This document shows, piece after piece, positions 1 through 8,044 of a stretch of 64,000 nt of DNA (position 1 is its first letter; each line of letters starts with the position of its first letter). The position numbers and the translations under genes are program-made. Under the pieces are notes generated by a model. The model was not told where the DNA came from and searched no databases. It saw only the letters and a list, made by a program, of their open reading frames with translations. This DNA comes from Pollutibacter soli (GTDB taxonomy: Bacteria; Bacteroidota; Bacteroidia; Chitinophagales; Chitinophagaceae), in contig JARJHS010000010.1 in the NCBI GenBank assembly GCA_029269725.1, positions 141,073 through 205,072 of the forward strand, read 5' to 3'.

Positions 1-2
1 TT

Positions 3-143
3 GAAAATATATTCAAGCTGAGCCAGAACAGGGATGAGAAATCATATCATAATATTATCAATAAACTGGAAGATCAAGGCGGAGAAGCCGCTGTTGTTGC
101 GGAAGAGATGAAGAAGAGGTCGGTGGCGGGAAATACATTATAG
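3..143 (+). CDS. 3' end of an unknown protein, cut by the window start
   Basis: An open frame runs from the window edge to a TAG at 141-143 and gives 46 residues, beginning ENIFKLSQ and ending VAGNTL. The segment is charged and looks like an alpha-helical tail (EDQGGEAAVVAEEMKKR). It is too short to assign a family. Codon choice looks coding-like, and the next gene runs on the opposite strand, so this is probably the last gene of an upstream plus-strand unit. Confidence 0.5.
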   Translation, partial: ENIFKLSQNRDEKSYHNIINKLEDQGGEAAVVAEEMKKRSVAGNTL

Positions 144-323
144 GCTGTGGGCAGAGGAAATAAAGTCAGTAAAATTTAATTAAAAATGTCCTGTAAAGCA
201 GTTTTCAATAACATTCAAAACACAGAGTTCACCGAGGAACTTCACACAGAGAGGAAAGACAGAGCGTTCGATAACTACTATACATTTAATCAGGCTTGTT
301 ACTACTCATTCTACTGTCTTTTC

Positions 324-797
324 CTAAAATGATTCCCTGAAACTGTTATCCGGCGCCGTCAACCTGTTACTCTTTCTGTTCCCGTTCACAATCACATGAA
401 AAAGATTGATCTGTTCTTTTTTGACTTCATATAAAAGATCTGCGGTTACATCAACGATTTTTACTTCAGGTATTTTTTCAGCAGCGTAATAACACCAGGT
501 AGCTTCCTGGTCGATCTCATAGCCGAGGAATTGAAAATCGATTGTATTATTATTTATTTTGATCTGCAGATGTTTTTTGAGGTAGGATTCAATCCATTTT
601 TTATTGGTATTTACATCGCCATTCTTCAGATCAACCTTTGAATTTGAAAATTTTTTCAATGTTTCTTCCAGGTCATCAGTGAAGAATTTTGTAGATACCC
701 CGAGTTCGGTTGAGTTCGATTTATATTCTATTTCAGTAACACTTACATAAAAAGGGTGCATTAATAAAAGCATAACCCTGCACAAAATCATAACCAT
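324..797 (-). CDS. DUF6702 family exported protein
   Basis: Short secreted or membrane-anchored protein. The N terminus is hydrophobic (MVMILCRVMLLLM) and runs straight into HPFYVSVTEIEY, the hallmark of DUF6702 proteins, which in Bacteroidota sit beside HupE/UreJ-like and M1 peptidase genes exactly as here. Function is unknown. The frame extends to a TTG at 818, but ATG codons at 797 and 791 still leave a signal-like segment, so 797 is preferred. It is divergent from the HupE-like gene with only about 60 bp between the starts, so the two promoters must overlap. Confidence 0.8.
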   Translation of the reverse strand: MVMILCRVMLLLMHPFYVSVTEIEYKSNSTELGVSTKFFTDDLEETLKKFSNSKVDLKNGDVNTNKKWIESYLKKHLQIKINNNTIDFQFLGYEIDQEATWCYYAAEKIPEVKIVDVTADLLYEVKKEQINLFHVIVNGNRKSNRLTAPDNSFRESF

Positions 798-858
798 CGC
801 AACAGTATTTTTTGACAAGACAAAACTCTGTTTTATTTTTCAACCTTATTGTTAAGGC

Positions 859-1443
859 ATGAAGGATTTTTCCCTGTTTTTTAAGCTGGGCTGGGATCAT
901 ATCATCAGTTTTGATGCGCTCGATCATATTCTTTTTATTGCTGCTTTGAGTGTTGTATACGTCCTGAACCAATGGAAACAGGTACTTTGGCTGGTAACGG
1001 CTTTTACGATCGGTCATGCGATCACGCTGGTCTTATCGGTGTTTAATATCATCCGGTTCGAATCGGGATGGGTTGAGTTTGCTATACCATGTACCATTGT
1101 AGCTACATCAGTTTTTAACCTGATCCGATCGGGTCAGCAAAGCGGTTCCATCCGACTCAATTATATTCTCGCATTAGGTTTTGGATTAATACATGGTATG
1201 GGTTATGCCAATGCAATCCGCTTTATGCTGGCTGATCAGCAGCAGATCGGATGGCCTCTTTTCAGTTTCAACCTGGGTCTTGAAATTGGGCAGATTGTTG
1301 TAGTTTTACTGATCCTGTTGCTGACTTATGTATTAACCAATTGGTTTGCCATTAAGCGAAGAGACTGGGTGATTTTTCTATCTTCGGCAATCTTCGCACT
1401 TGCACTGGAAATGGCAATTACGAGATTCCCACATTCAGAATAG
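859..1443 (+). CDS. HupE/UreJ-family membrane protein
   Basis: Polytopic inner-membrane protein of about 194 residues with six hydrophobic segments. It carries the conserved polar motifs of the HupE/UreJ_2 family inside membrane segments: GWDHI near residue 12, DALDHILF near 20, FTIGHAITL near 50 and HGMGYA near 115. Family members are linked to nickel or other metal uptake, but the Bacteroidota branch next to M1 peptidases has no proven substrate. The gene ends 11 bp before the M1 peptidase, so the two are probably cotranscribed. Confidence 0.82.
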   Translation: MKDFSLFFKLGWDHIISFDALDHILFIAALSVVYVLNQWKQVLWLVTAFTIGHAITLVLSVFNIIRFESGWVEFAIPCTIVATSVFNLIRSGQQSGSIRLNYILALGFGLIHGMGYANAIRFMLADQQQIGWPLFSFNLGLEIGQIVVVLLILLLTYVLTNWFAIKRRDWVIFLSSAIFALALEMAITRFPHSE

Positions 1444-1454
1444 AATTTTAAAAC

Positions 1455-3764
1455 ATGAGAAAACAGATTTTTCTTCTTGCCTTGCTTAGCATTATTGGTG
1501 CGGCATCACATGCGCAAATGGATCACAATCCTGGCTCCAATCATGGCAATCGTTTTGAACAATTGGATTTTTTGCTTCCCGGCCCTAATGAGTATAGAAC
1601 AGCCAGCGGTGCCCCAGGCCCAAAGTACTGGCAGCAGCGTGCTGACTATGATATCAAAGTGAGCATCGACGAAGAAAAAAATATTCTCACCGGTTCTGAG
1701 ACGGTGACTTACTACAACAACTCTCCGGATATCCTTACCTATCTATGGATACAGCTGGATGAAAATTTTCACAGCGCAAAAGCGAACAGCAATTGGGATC
1801 GTCCGGGAAAAATGCCAGCGGAAATGACTGATCGCCAGCTGAAACAAATGGATATCGATAAATACCTCGAAGGTTACGGCGTCAATATTCGTTTACTCAC
1901 AGATGCTGCCGGAAAAAATCTGACCTATACCATCAACCAGACCATGATGCGTATTGATCTGCCTGTACCGTTGAAACCAGGGCAGAAATTTGTTTTCAAA
2001 GCCAACTGGGATTATAAGATCAATGAAAAATCTGTTGTTCCCGGAAGAGGTGGATATGAAAATTTCCCGGAAGACGATAACAACCTGTACTCCATCGCAC
2101 AGTGGTTTCCACGCATGGCGGTATATAGCGATTTTACAGGATGGCAGAACTTGCAGTTCACCGGAGGATCAGAGTTTGCACTCACTTTCGGAAATTATAA
2201 AGTAGCGATCGATGTTCCTTCCGATCATATTGTTGCAGCGACCGGAGTTTGCCAGAATTACAAATCATTACTTACTCCTGCGCAGTTTCAACGCTGGCAG
2301 CAAGCACAGAATGCCAAAGAGCCGCTGGAAGTTGTAACGCTTGATGAGGCAATTGAAGCATCAAAACAAAAATCAAAAACAAGAGAAACCTGGATTTTTG
2401 AAGCAGAGAATGTTCGTGATTTCGCTTTCAATAGCAGCCGACGATTTGTGTGGGATGCGATGCCTGTATACATTGAAGGAAAGAAAGTGATGTGTATGAG
2501 CTATTATGGAAAAGAAGCGTATCCTATCTATAAGAAATATTCAACAAAGGCTACAGCACATACGCTGAAGGTTTATTCCAAACACACGATCCCATATCCT
2601 TATCCGGTGGCACAATCAGTGGAAGCCGCCAACGGGATGGAGTATCCGATGATTGCGATGAACTATGGACGTGCGGAAGCTGATGGAACTTACAGTGAAG
2701 CGATCAAATATGGCGCAATTGGTGTGATCATTCACGAAGTTGGTCATAACTTTTTCCCGATGATCGTAAATAGTGATGAGCGCCAGTGGTGGTGGATGGA
2801 TGAAGGGCTGAATACGTTCTGCCAGTTTCTTGCGGAACAGGAATTTGATAACAAATACCCATCACGTCGCGGGCCGGCACACCTGATTACGGATTATATG
2901 AAACTTCCGAAAGAACAACTGGAGCCAATCATGACCAAAGGTGATAATGTTGCTCAGGTTGGTTCAAATGCATATGCAAAAGCAGCAACTGGGTTGAATA
3001 TCCTCCGCGAGACTGTAATGGGTCGTGAGCTGTTTGATTTTTCATTCAGGGAATACGCGCGTCGCTGGGCTTTCAAGCATCCGACGCCGGCTGATCTTTT
3101 CCGAACCATGGAAGATGCGAGTGCAGTTGACCTTGACTGGTATTGGCGCGGATGGTATTTCGGAACTGATGCTGTTGATATCGCTCTTGATAGTGTGAAA
3201 TGGTTCAAGCCATCAGCAGATGTCAACGCTGGCAAAACAGAAGATTTCGAAACGCTGGGAATGAAGCGCAACAAAGAAGATAAGACCATTCAATTTTATA
3301 CAGACACGGATACCACTCTTCGCGATTTCTACTATCACAACAGAAATGCTGATGCGCAGATGGTGGAAGGGTTGAAACAGAAAGCAACAGAACCAAGGAT
3401 TGATAAAGAAGGTACAGCCGCAATTTCAAGTAAAAATTTGTATGAACTCACTTTCTCTAACCGGGGCGGAATGCTGATGCCGGTAATTGTTGAGTTTACT
3501 TTCAAAGATGGTTCAAAAGAAGTTAGTCGTGTTCCCGTTACTGCATGGCGTTTCAATGAAAACAAGTTTGTAAAGGTGTTTGCATTCGATAAAGAAGTAG
3601 CGGCTATTAAACTCGATCCTTATCGCGAAACTGCTGACATCAATCCTGAAAATGGAATGTGGCCGGTGAAAGAAATGCCTACGCGTTTTCAGTTATATAA
3701 GTCTGGACAAGGTGCTGCACGTGGCGCTGGTGGAGGAAGGAATGCAATGCAAGGCAGTCGGTAG
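1455..3764 (+). CDS. Secreted M1-family zinc metallopeptidase
   Basis: Large exported aminopeptidase-like enzyme (769 residues). A signal peptide (FLLALLSIIGAASHAQ) is followed by an N-terminal beta domain (about 60-290) and a gluzincin domain with HEVGH at 427-431 and the third zinc ligand in MDEGLNTF at E450, the 18-residue spacing typical of M1. The GMEYP sequence near 395 corresponds to the family's GxMEN substrate-binding motif. It lies downstream of HupE in a short operon. The Gly-rich C-terminal tail (GAARGAGGGRNAMQGSR) and the stop codon merge into a heptanucleotide repeat array, so the last residues may be repeat-derived. Confidence 0.93.
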   Translation: MRKQIFLLALLSIIGAASHAQMDHNPGSNHGNRFEQLDFLLPGPNEYRTASGAPGPKYWQQRADYDIKVSIDEEKNILTGSETVTYYNNSPDILTYLWIQLDENFHSAKANSNWDRPGKMPAEMTDRQLKQMDIDKYLEGYGVNIRLLTDAAGKNLTYTINQTMMRIDLPVPLKPGQKFVFKANWDYKINEKSVVPGRGGYENFPEDDNNLYSIAQWFPRMAVYSDFTGWQNLQFTGGSEFALTFGNYKVAIDVPSDHIVAATGVCQNYKSLLTPAQFQRWQQAQNAKEPLEVVTLDEAIEASKQKSKTRETWIFEAENVRDFAFNSSRRFVWDAMPVYIEGKKVMCMSYYGKEAYPIYKKYSTKATAHTLKVYSKHTIPYPYPVAQSVEAANGMEYPMIAMNYGRAEADGTYSEAIKYGAIGVIIHEVGHNFFPMIVNSDERQWWWMDEGLNTFCQFLAEQEFDNKYPSRRGPAHLITDYMKLPKEQLEPIMTKGDNVAQVGSNAYAKAATGLNILRETVMGRELFDFSFREYARRWAFKHPTPADLFRTMEDASAVDLDWYWRGWYFGTDAVDIALDSVKWFKPSADVNAGKTEDFETLGMKRNKEDKTIQFYTDTDTTLRDFYYHNRNADAQMVEGLKQKATEPRIDKEGTAAISSKNLYELTFSNRGGMLMPVIVEFTFKDGSKEVSRVPVTAWRFNENKFVKVFAFDKEVAAIKLDPYRETADINPENGMWPVKEMPTRFQLYKSGQGAARGAGGGRNAMQGSR

Positions 3765-3941
3765 TCGGGAGGTGACAGCGAGGCACCAGGCAGGAAGCAA
3801 GAAGCAATATAAACAGCCAGTGAATAGTAAGTAGCGAGTATAAACAACCGGCTTTCGACAGGGTGTGACTGCAGATTGTCTGACTCAACGAAGAACGAAG
3901 AACGAACAACGAATAACGAACAACGAAGAACGAACAACTGG
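3756..3941. repeat. Long heptanucleotide array at the M1 peptidase stop codon
   Basis: About 26 consecutive 7-nt units in one phase, starting AGTCGGT AGTCGGG AGGTGAC and so covering the stop codon at 3762-3764. It continues through AGTGAAT AGTAAGT AGCGAGT-type units and finishes with eight clean units from 3886 (CAACGAA, GAACGAA x2, CAACGAA, TAACGAA, CAACGAA, GAACGAA, CAACTGG). The short reading frame that crosses it is repeat-encoded and is not taken as a gene. Confidence 0.75.
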
Positions 3942-3952
3942 TTCTTCAAAAC

Positions 3953-3978
3953 AAAAAAGCCACTTTTTACAAAGTGGC
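3953..3978 (-). terminator. Intrinsic terminator, minus orientation
   Basis: Perfect 8-bp stem GCCACTTT / AAAGTGGC (3959-3966 and 3971-3978) with loop TTAC. On the minus strand the stem is followed by a T run (complement of the A run at 3953-3958). No clear T run follows on the plus strand. Confidence 0.6.
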
Positions 3979-4108
3979 TTGTTCGAAAAGGGCTAGGGTG
4001 GGTTGGAATCAATTCAGAATATGTTTTCAGCCTTTATCAGGCATTTTACCAGGAGTACCCGCTAAAGCTAAGGATTAATCGATTATAAAAATTAATTCAA
4101 CTAATAAG

Positions 4109-4140
4109 AACGGCATTATAATGTGCCGTTTTTTTATTTT
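4109..4140 (+). terminator. Intrinsic terminator, plus orientation
   Basis: Stem AACGGCA / TGCCGTT (4109-4115 and 4124-4130) around a CATTATAATG core, followed by TTTTTATTTT. It probably ends transcription from the HupE/M1 unit ahead of the GDSL gene. Confidence 0.75.
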
Positions 4141-4209
4141 CGTTGATGCCTGGGCTATAAGACATGGTTGGCTGTTTACATTATTTACTCTTCAAAATAT
4201 TTCGAAGCT

Positions 4210-4830
4210 TTGAATCACCTGAAATACCTGGCTCTTGGTGACTCATACACGATTGGTGAGTCAGTTGATTATGATCTTAATTTTCCATCGCAGACGACAG
4301 CTTTGCTCAGAAGATCCGGTTTTAGTATTGATGATCCGACGATTATTGCACAAACAGGTTGGACCACGGATGAACTAATGAATGCGATTACTTCTGCGAA
4401 TACTCCGTCTCGGTTTGATGTGGTTTCATTATTAATTGGAGTTAACAATCAGTACCGCGCCTATCCGATCGATAAATACAAACAGGAATTTGAATCCTTG
4501 CTGAAGACTGCGATCTTATTTGCAGGAGGTCAGCATTCGTGTGTATTTGTTTTGAGTATTCCGGATTGGGGCGTTACACCTTATGCTGCTGGTCGCGATA
4601 AAAATAAAATTTCGGCAGAAATAGATGCTTACAATGCGATCAATAGATCGATAGCTGAAAATTACAAAGTGAGATATATCGATATAACGCCGGAAACCCG
4701 CAACGCCTCTTCAAATATTTTTCTCCTCGCTTCCGATGGCTTGCATCCAAGCGCCATTGCTTATACCGAATGGGCAATTAAATTATCGCAGGAAATAATG
4801 CCAGTGTTACTACAGCGTCAGAAAGGTTGA
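4210..4830 (+). CDS. SGNH/GDSL hydrolase family protein
   Basis: Small esterase or lipase-like SGNH enzyme. The block I nucleophile motif ALGDSYT lies within the first 14 residues, a block III-like GVNNQYR follows, and the C-terminal catalytic pair is in SDGLHPS. No signal peptide is present, so it is likely cytoplasmic. No ATG is available: TTG codons occur at 4168 and 4210, and the latter gives MNHLKYLALGDSY, placing the first strand at the N terminus as is usual for the family. Its 3' end overlaps the convergent pyrF by 13 bp. Confidence 0.82.
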   Translation: MNHLKYLALGDSYTIGESVDYDLNFPSQTTALLRRSGFSIDDPTIIAQTGWTTDELMNAITSANTPSRFDVVSLLIGVNNQYRAYPIDKYKQEFESLLKTAILFAGGQHSCVFVLSIPDWGVTPYAAGRDKNKISAEIDAYNAINRSIAENYKVRYIDITPETRNASSNIFLLASDGLHPSAIAYTEWAIKLSQEIMPVLLQRQKG

Positions 4831-5654
4831 TGAAAGTCGACCAGCTTTTTGTCGATAAACTGCGACATCTGGTGCTGATAACTTTTTGCAACTTCTGTGG
4901 CTTTTTCTGCAAAGTCTCTTCCGCTCGAAGCATAAATCACTGCGCGACTAAGATTAACCAGTATTCCGCATTCGTTATTCATCGCTTTTGAAGATATCTC
5001 ATCAAGACTTCCACCCTGGGCTCCAACACCAGGTACAAGAAAGAAATGGCCGGGAAGTATTTTACGGATGCTTATGAATTCGTCCGGTTGTGTTGCTCCA
5101 ACGACAAACATCAGGTTTTCGGTTGTGCCCCACTGTGAAACCTTCGATAACACTTCTTCATATAATTTCTTTCCATCGGCGAGCTGCTGAAGTTCAAAAT
5201 CAGCAGCACCGGTATTTGATGTCAGGCCAAGAACGATCGCCCATTTACCTGCATAGGCAAGGAATGGTTTAATACTATCTGAGCCCATATACGGCGCCAC
5301 CGTAATCGAATCGAATGGAAGTGTTTCGAAAAATGCTTTTGCATACTGATCTGCGGTATTGCCAATATCTCCGCGTTTGGCATCAGCAATTTTAAAATGA
5401 TCTGAACCGATATACTCGACAGTTTTCGCCATCGATTCCCAACCTTTTACTCCATTGGCCTCGTAAAATGCGGTGTTGATTTTATAACCTACGCAATGAT
5501 CTGCGGTTGCATCGATGATCGCCTTATTGAAACTAAAAACAGGATCTGGCTCAGCAAGTAAATGGGCAGGAATTTTTGAAAGGTCGGTATCGAGACCAGT
5601 GATGAGATATGATTTTTTCCTGAAGATTTCTGAGACGAGTTTTTTCCTGTCCAT
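4818..5654 (-). CDS. pyrF: Orotidine 5'-phosphate decarboxylase, type 2
   Basis: Last step of de novo UMP synthesis: decarboxylates OMP. The type 2 (about 270-residue) form is recognised from FNKAIIDAT, the catalytic IADAKRGDIGNTADQYA block, SDSIKPFL and LVPGVGAQGGS near the C terminus. An upstream ATG at 5681 extends the frame by nine residues, but a TACCTTTG -7 box (complement of 5663-5670) lies between the two ATGs, so the start at 5654 is chosen and the transcript is probably leaderless. Confidence 0.93.
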   Translation of the reverse strand: MDRKKLVSEIFRKKSYLITGLDTDLSKIPAHLLAEPDPVFSFNKAIIDATADHCVGYKINTAFYEANGVKGWESMAKTVEYIGSDHFKIADAKRGDIGNTADQYAKAFFETLPFDSITVAPYMGSDSIKPFLAYAGKWAIVLGLTSNTGAADFELQQLADGKKLYEEVLSKVSQWGTTENLMFVVGATQPDEFISIRKILPGHFFLVPGVGAQGGSLDEISSKAMNNECGILVNLSRAVIYASSGRDFAEKATEVAKSYQHQMSQFIDKKLVDFHQPF

Positions 5655-5662
5655 AGCGGAGG

Positions 5663-5670
5663 CAAAGGTA
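5663..5670 (-). promoter_or_regulatory. TAnnTTTG -7 box of pyrF
   Basis: TACCTTTG on the minus strand, 8 nt before the ATG at 5654. It matches the Bacteroidota -7 consensus and settles the pyrF start. Confidence 0.65.
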
Positions 5671-5675
5671 GCGAA

Positions 5676-5739
5676 GTTCATAGTTCATTGTTCATAGCCT
5701 GCCTGCCCTGCCTACCGGACAGGCAGGCGGCAGGCAGGT
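5676..5739. repeat. Heptad array plus GGCAGGC-type inverted repeat
   Basis: GTTCATA GTTCATT GTTCATA, then a CCTGCCT-rich stretch whose left arm (5698-5713) is a near-perfect inverted repeat of AGGCAG-type sequence at about 5720-5738 around ACCGGA. Further GGAGGCA-type units lie at about 5766-5791. The rest of the gap up to the kynU stop holds no gene. Confidence 0.6.
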
Positions 5740-5901
5740 TTGGGACAGCCAGTTTTCTCTTCCAGTGAGGAGGCAGGTGGGGAGGCAGGAGATTTAGTAG
5801 GAAGATATTAGATTCAAACCTTATAAAACAAGTTTCGTCCAGTTTTCTAATGCAGTTATCTGTATTCAGGCTTCAGTATCAGTTTTTCTGTTTCTTCCTG
5901 T

Positions 5902-5922
5902 ATTCCATATTCTGTATTCTGA
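5902..5922. repeat. Short heptad array beside the kynU stop
   Basis: Three units TATTCCA TATTCTG TATTCTG end 3 bp from the kynU stop codon (5925-5927). Confidence 0.45.
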
Positions 5923-5924
5923 TC

Positions 5925-7190
5925 TTACTTCATCATCGATCTGAAAACCTCATAAAAATGCCAGACATCTTCAAATGAATTATACAACGGTACGGGTGCG
6001 ATACGTATGACATCGGGTTCGCGCCAGTCGCTCATGATACCGTGTGCGCCCAGTGATTCGAAAATTGATTTTCCATTCCGTTTGACTAATATGGATACCT
6101 GTGATCCTTCGCCGCGTGGAGTAGTAAGGAATTCGATGTTGTCGCCCGGAGATTCTTCTATTAAGTGTTCAAGAAGAAACCAGCACCAATCATTCAGTAA
6201 CTTTTTTTTCTCCTGGATTTTATGCCAACCTGCTTCATCAAAAATATCCAGAGACGCGCGAAGACAGGCATGCAGGATAGGAGAAGGGGTACTCAGCTGC
6301 CAACCTTCAGCTGATTTAACAGGTACGAATTCTTTTTCCATGAGGAAACGTGTCGATTTTTCATAACCCCACCAACCTGCGAAGCGCGATATCGAAGAAT
6401 CATTATGATAACGCTGATGAATAAACGCGCCACCAACAGTGCCCGGCCCTCCGTTTAAATATTTGTAATTGCACCAGCAGGCAAAGTCTACATTCCAATC
6501 GTGCAGATTCAAAGAAATATTTCCTGCTGCATGTGCGAGATCAAATCCGGCTTTTGCCCCGGCGTCGTGTGCAGCTTTTGCGATGGCTTTAATATTAAAA
6601 ACCTGTCCCGTGTAATAATTCACACCACCCCATAATACCAGGGCAAGTTCATCACGGTGTTTGTCAATTGCAGCAAGGATATCTTCTTCCTCAATTAAAT
6701 ATTGTCCTGATTTCGGTTGTACTTCAATGATAGTGCTGCCAGGATCGAAACCGTAGTGTTTTACATGAGTCTCCAGCATATATTGATCACTTGGGAAAGC
6801 CTTTGCTTCACAAATGATTTTTGTTCTTTTGCCTTGTGGCCTGTAAAAACTGATCAGCATTAAATGAAGATTAACTGTCAGCTGATTCATTACCGTAATC
6901 TCTTCAGGTAATGCACCCAATATTCCGGCAAGTGGCCGGGTGAGATGATCGTGATAGTCCATCCAGGGATCATTACCGCGGAAAAATGATTCAACTCCTT
7001 CCGCCTGCCACTGATCGAGTACTTTATTGATATAGCCAGCTGTTGTTACTGGCTGAAGTCCGAGAGAATTGCCAAGAAAGTAAATCTGCTTTTTCCCATT
7101 GTGTTCCGGAAATCTGAATTTGCTTCTGAACTCTTTCAGATCATCCTGCATGTCCAGTTTATGTACATATCCGAGCGACGCTTCGTGCAT
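5925..7190 (-). CDS. kynU: Kynureninase
   Basis: PLP enzyme that cleaves kynurenine or 3-hydroxykynurenine to (3-hydroxy)anthranilate and alanine. It shows the family pattern: YFLGNSLGL near 40, FFRGNDPW near 72, FDLAHAAGN near 218 and the PLP lysine in CNYKYLNGGPG (about K243). Length (421 residues) is normal. The frame opens with TTG at 7196, but the ATG at 7190 is preferred. The SDR gene ends 8 bp upstream, so the two are cotranscribed. With the tryptophan 2,3-dioxygenase at 13-14 kb it supplies two steps of the kynurenine pathway; the formamidase and monooxygenase are not in the window. Confidence 0.95.
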   Translation of the reverse strand: MHEASLGYVHKLDMQDDLKEFRSKFRFPEHNGKKQIYFLGNSLGLQPVTTAGYINKVLDQWQAEGVESFFRGNDPWMDYHDHLTRPLAGILGALPEEITVMNQLTVNLHLMLISFYRPQGKRTKIICEAKAFPSDQYMLETHVKHYGFDPGSTIIEVQPKSGQYLIEEEDILAAIDKHRDELALVLWGGVNYYTGQVFNIKAIAKAAHDAGAKAGFDLAHAAGNISLNLHDWNVDFACWCNYKYLNGGPGTVGGAFIHQRYHNDSSISRFAGWWGYEKSTRFLMEKEFVPVKSAEGWQLSTPSPILHACLRASLDIFDEAGWHKIQEKKKLLNDWCWFLLEHLIEESPGDNIEFLTTPRGEGSQVSILVKRNGKSIFESLGAHGIMSDWREPDVIRIAPVPLYNSFEDVWHFYEVFRSMMK

Positions 7191-7198
7191 AGTCAAAA

Positions 7199-7984
7199 TT
7201 AAATGGTACCTGTCCGGCCGCCATCAACCGGAATAGAAATGCCATTGACATAGGATGCGGCAGGTGTTGCGAGGAATGCAACCATCGTTGCAATTTCAGA
7301 AGGTTCTCCAAATCTGCGAAGCGGAACATCAGCTTCCATTTCAGATCTTAATTGTTCTACATCCCGATTGGCTTGTTTCGCATTGTTTTCAATCATCGAA
7401 TTCAGTCTTTCGGTTTTTGTAAATCCTGGCAATACACTATTCACGGTTATCCCAAACTGCCCGATCTCATTGCTCAGCGTTTTTGCCCATGACGCAACCG
7501 CCGCACGGATGGTGTTCGATACACCCAGGTTTTTTAATGGTACCCGGACTGATGTGGAAATGATATTGATGATTCTGCCATATCCTGATTCCTTCATGCC
7601 GGGTATTACCGCGAGTGCGAGATTTTGATTATTCACGACGTGTTGACGGAAGGCGTTTTCAAATTCTGTTGTTGCGGCCGTGGAAATTAATCCGGGTTTT
7701 GGTCCACCTGAATTGTTAATCAGTATATCAATTTTTCTGTTGTTCAGAAATTCATAAACTACCGACCTGACTTTTTCGGGATCTGCAAAATCTGCAATGA
7801 GGTATTGATGCTCCTGGTTTTCTTTTTTGGATAAAGACTGAACCGCTGTCCGAAGAACCTCTTCATTTCTTGCCAGCAAAACGCAATTTGCTCCCAGACC
7901 TGCCAACTCCTGCGCAACTGCCAAGCCGATTCCCTGGCTGCTTCCACAGATCAGGGCAGTTTTATTATTAAGGGAAAGATTCAT
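7199..7984 (-). CDS. SDR-family oxidoreductase with altered catalytic motif
   Basis: Rossmann-fold short-chain dehydrogenase-like protein of 261 residues: CGSSQGIG at 13-20, NNSGG near 90 and a C-terminal PVDGGRTGTI. The catalytic S-Y-K is unusual. Serines lie in ISTS near 143, but the YxxxK motif is replaced by SNTIR (156-160), so neither Tyr nor Lys is in place. Such variants are usually annotated as 3-oxoacyl-ACP reductase-like and their activity is unclear. Cotranscribed with kynU, which hints at a role in tryptophan breakdown, but the substrate is unknown. Confidence 0.85.
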   Translation of the reverse strand: MNLSLNNKTALICGSSQGIGLAVAQELAGLGANCVLLARNEEVLRTAVQSLSKKENQEHQYLIADFADPEKVRSVVYEFLNNRKIDILINNSGGPKPGLISTAATTEFENAFRQHVVNNQNLALAVIPGMKESGYGRIINIISTSVRVPLKNLGVSNTIRAAVASWAKTLSNEIGQFGITVNSVLPGFTKTERLNSMIENNAKQANRDVEQLRSEMEADVPLRRFGEPSEIATMVAFLATPAASYVNGISIPVDGGRTGTI

Positions 7985-7991
7985 TACAGTA

Positions 7992-8019
7992 ACGCTTTAC
8001 GTTTTACGTTTAACATTGC
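7992..8019. repeat. Heptad array upstream of the SDR gene
   Basis: Units ACGCTTT ACGTTTT ACGTTTA ACATTGC start 8 bp upstream of the SDR start codon. An inverted partner (GGCGTTA AACGTC) at 8041-8053 covers the stop codon of the next minus-strand gene. Confidence 0.55.
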
Positions 8020-8044
8020 ATCTGCCTAAGCCGGCATGCAGGCG

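Noticed and set aside
733..1017. Minus-strand frame across the DUF6702/HupE divergent region
   Set aside because: Lies over the start of two well-supported genes; it reads as a shadow.
1051..1070. Possible tRNA T-loop (GGTTCGAATCG)
   Set aside because: Inside the HupE coding frame and without acceptor or anticodon arms.
3876..4088. 70-codon frame on the plus strand after the M1 peptidase
   Set aside because: Its first half is translated AACGAA heptads and the rest crosses a terminator hairpin; no family look.
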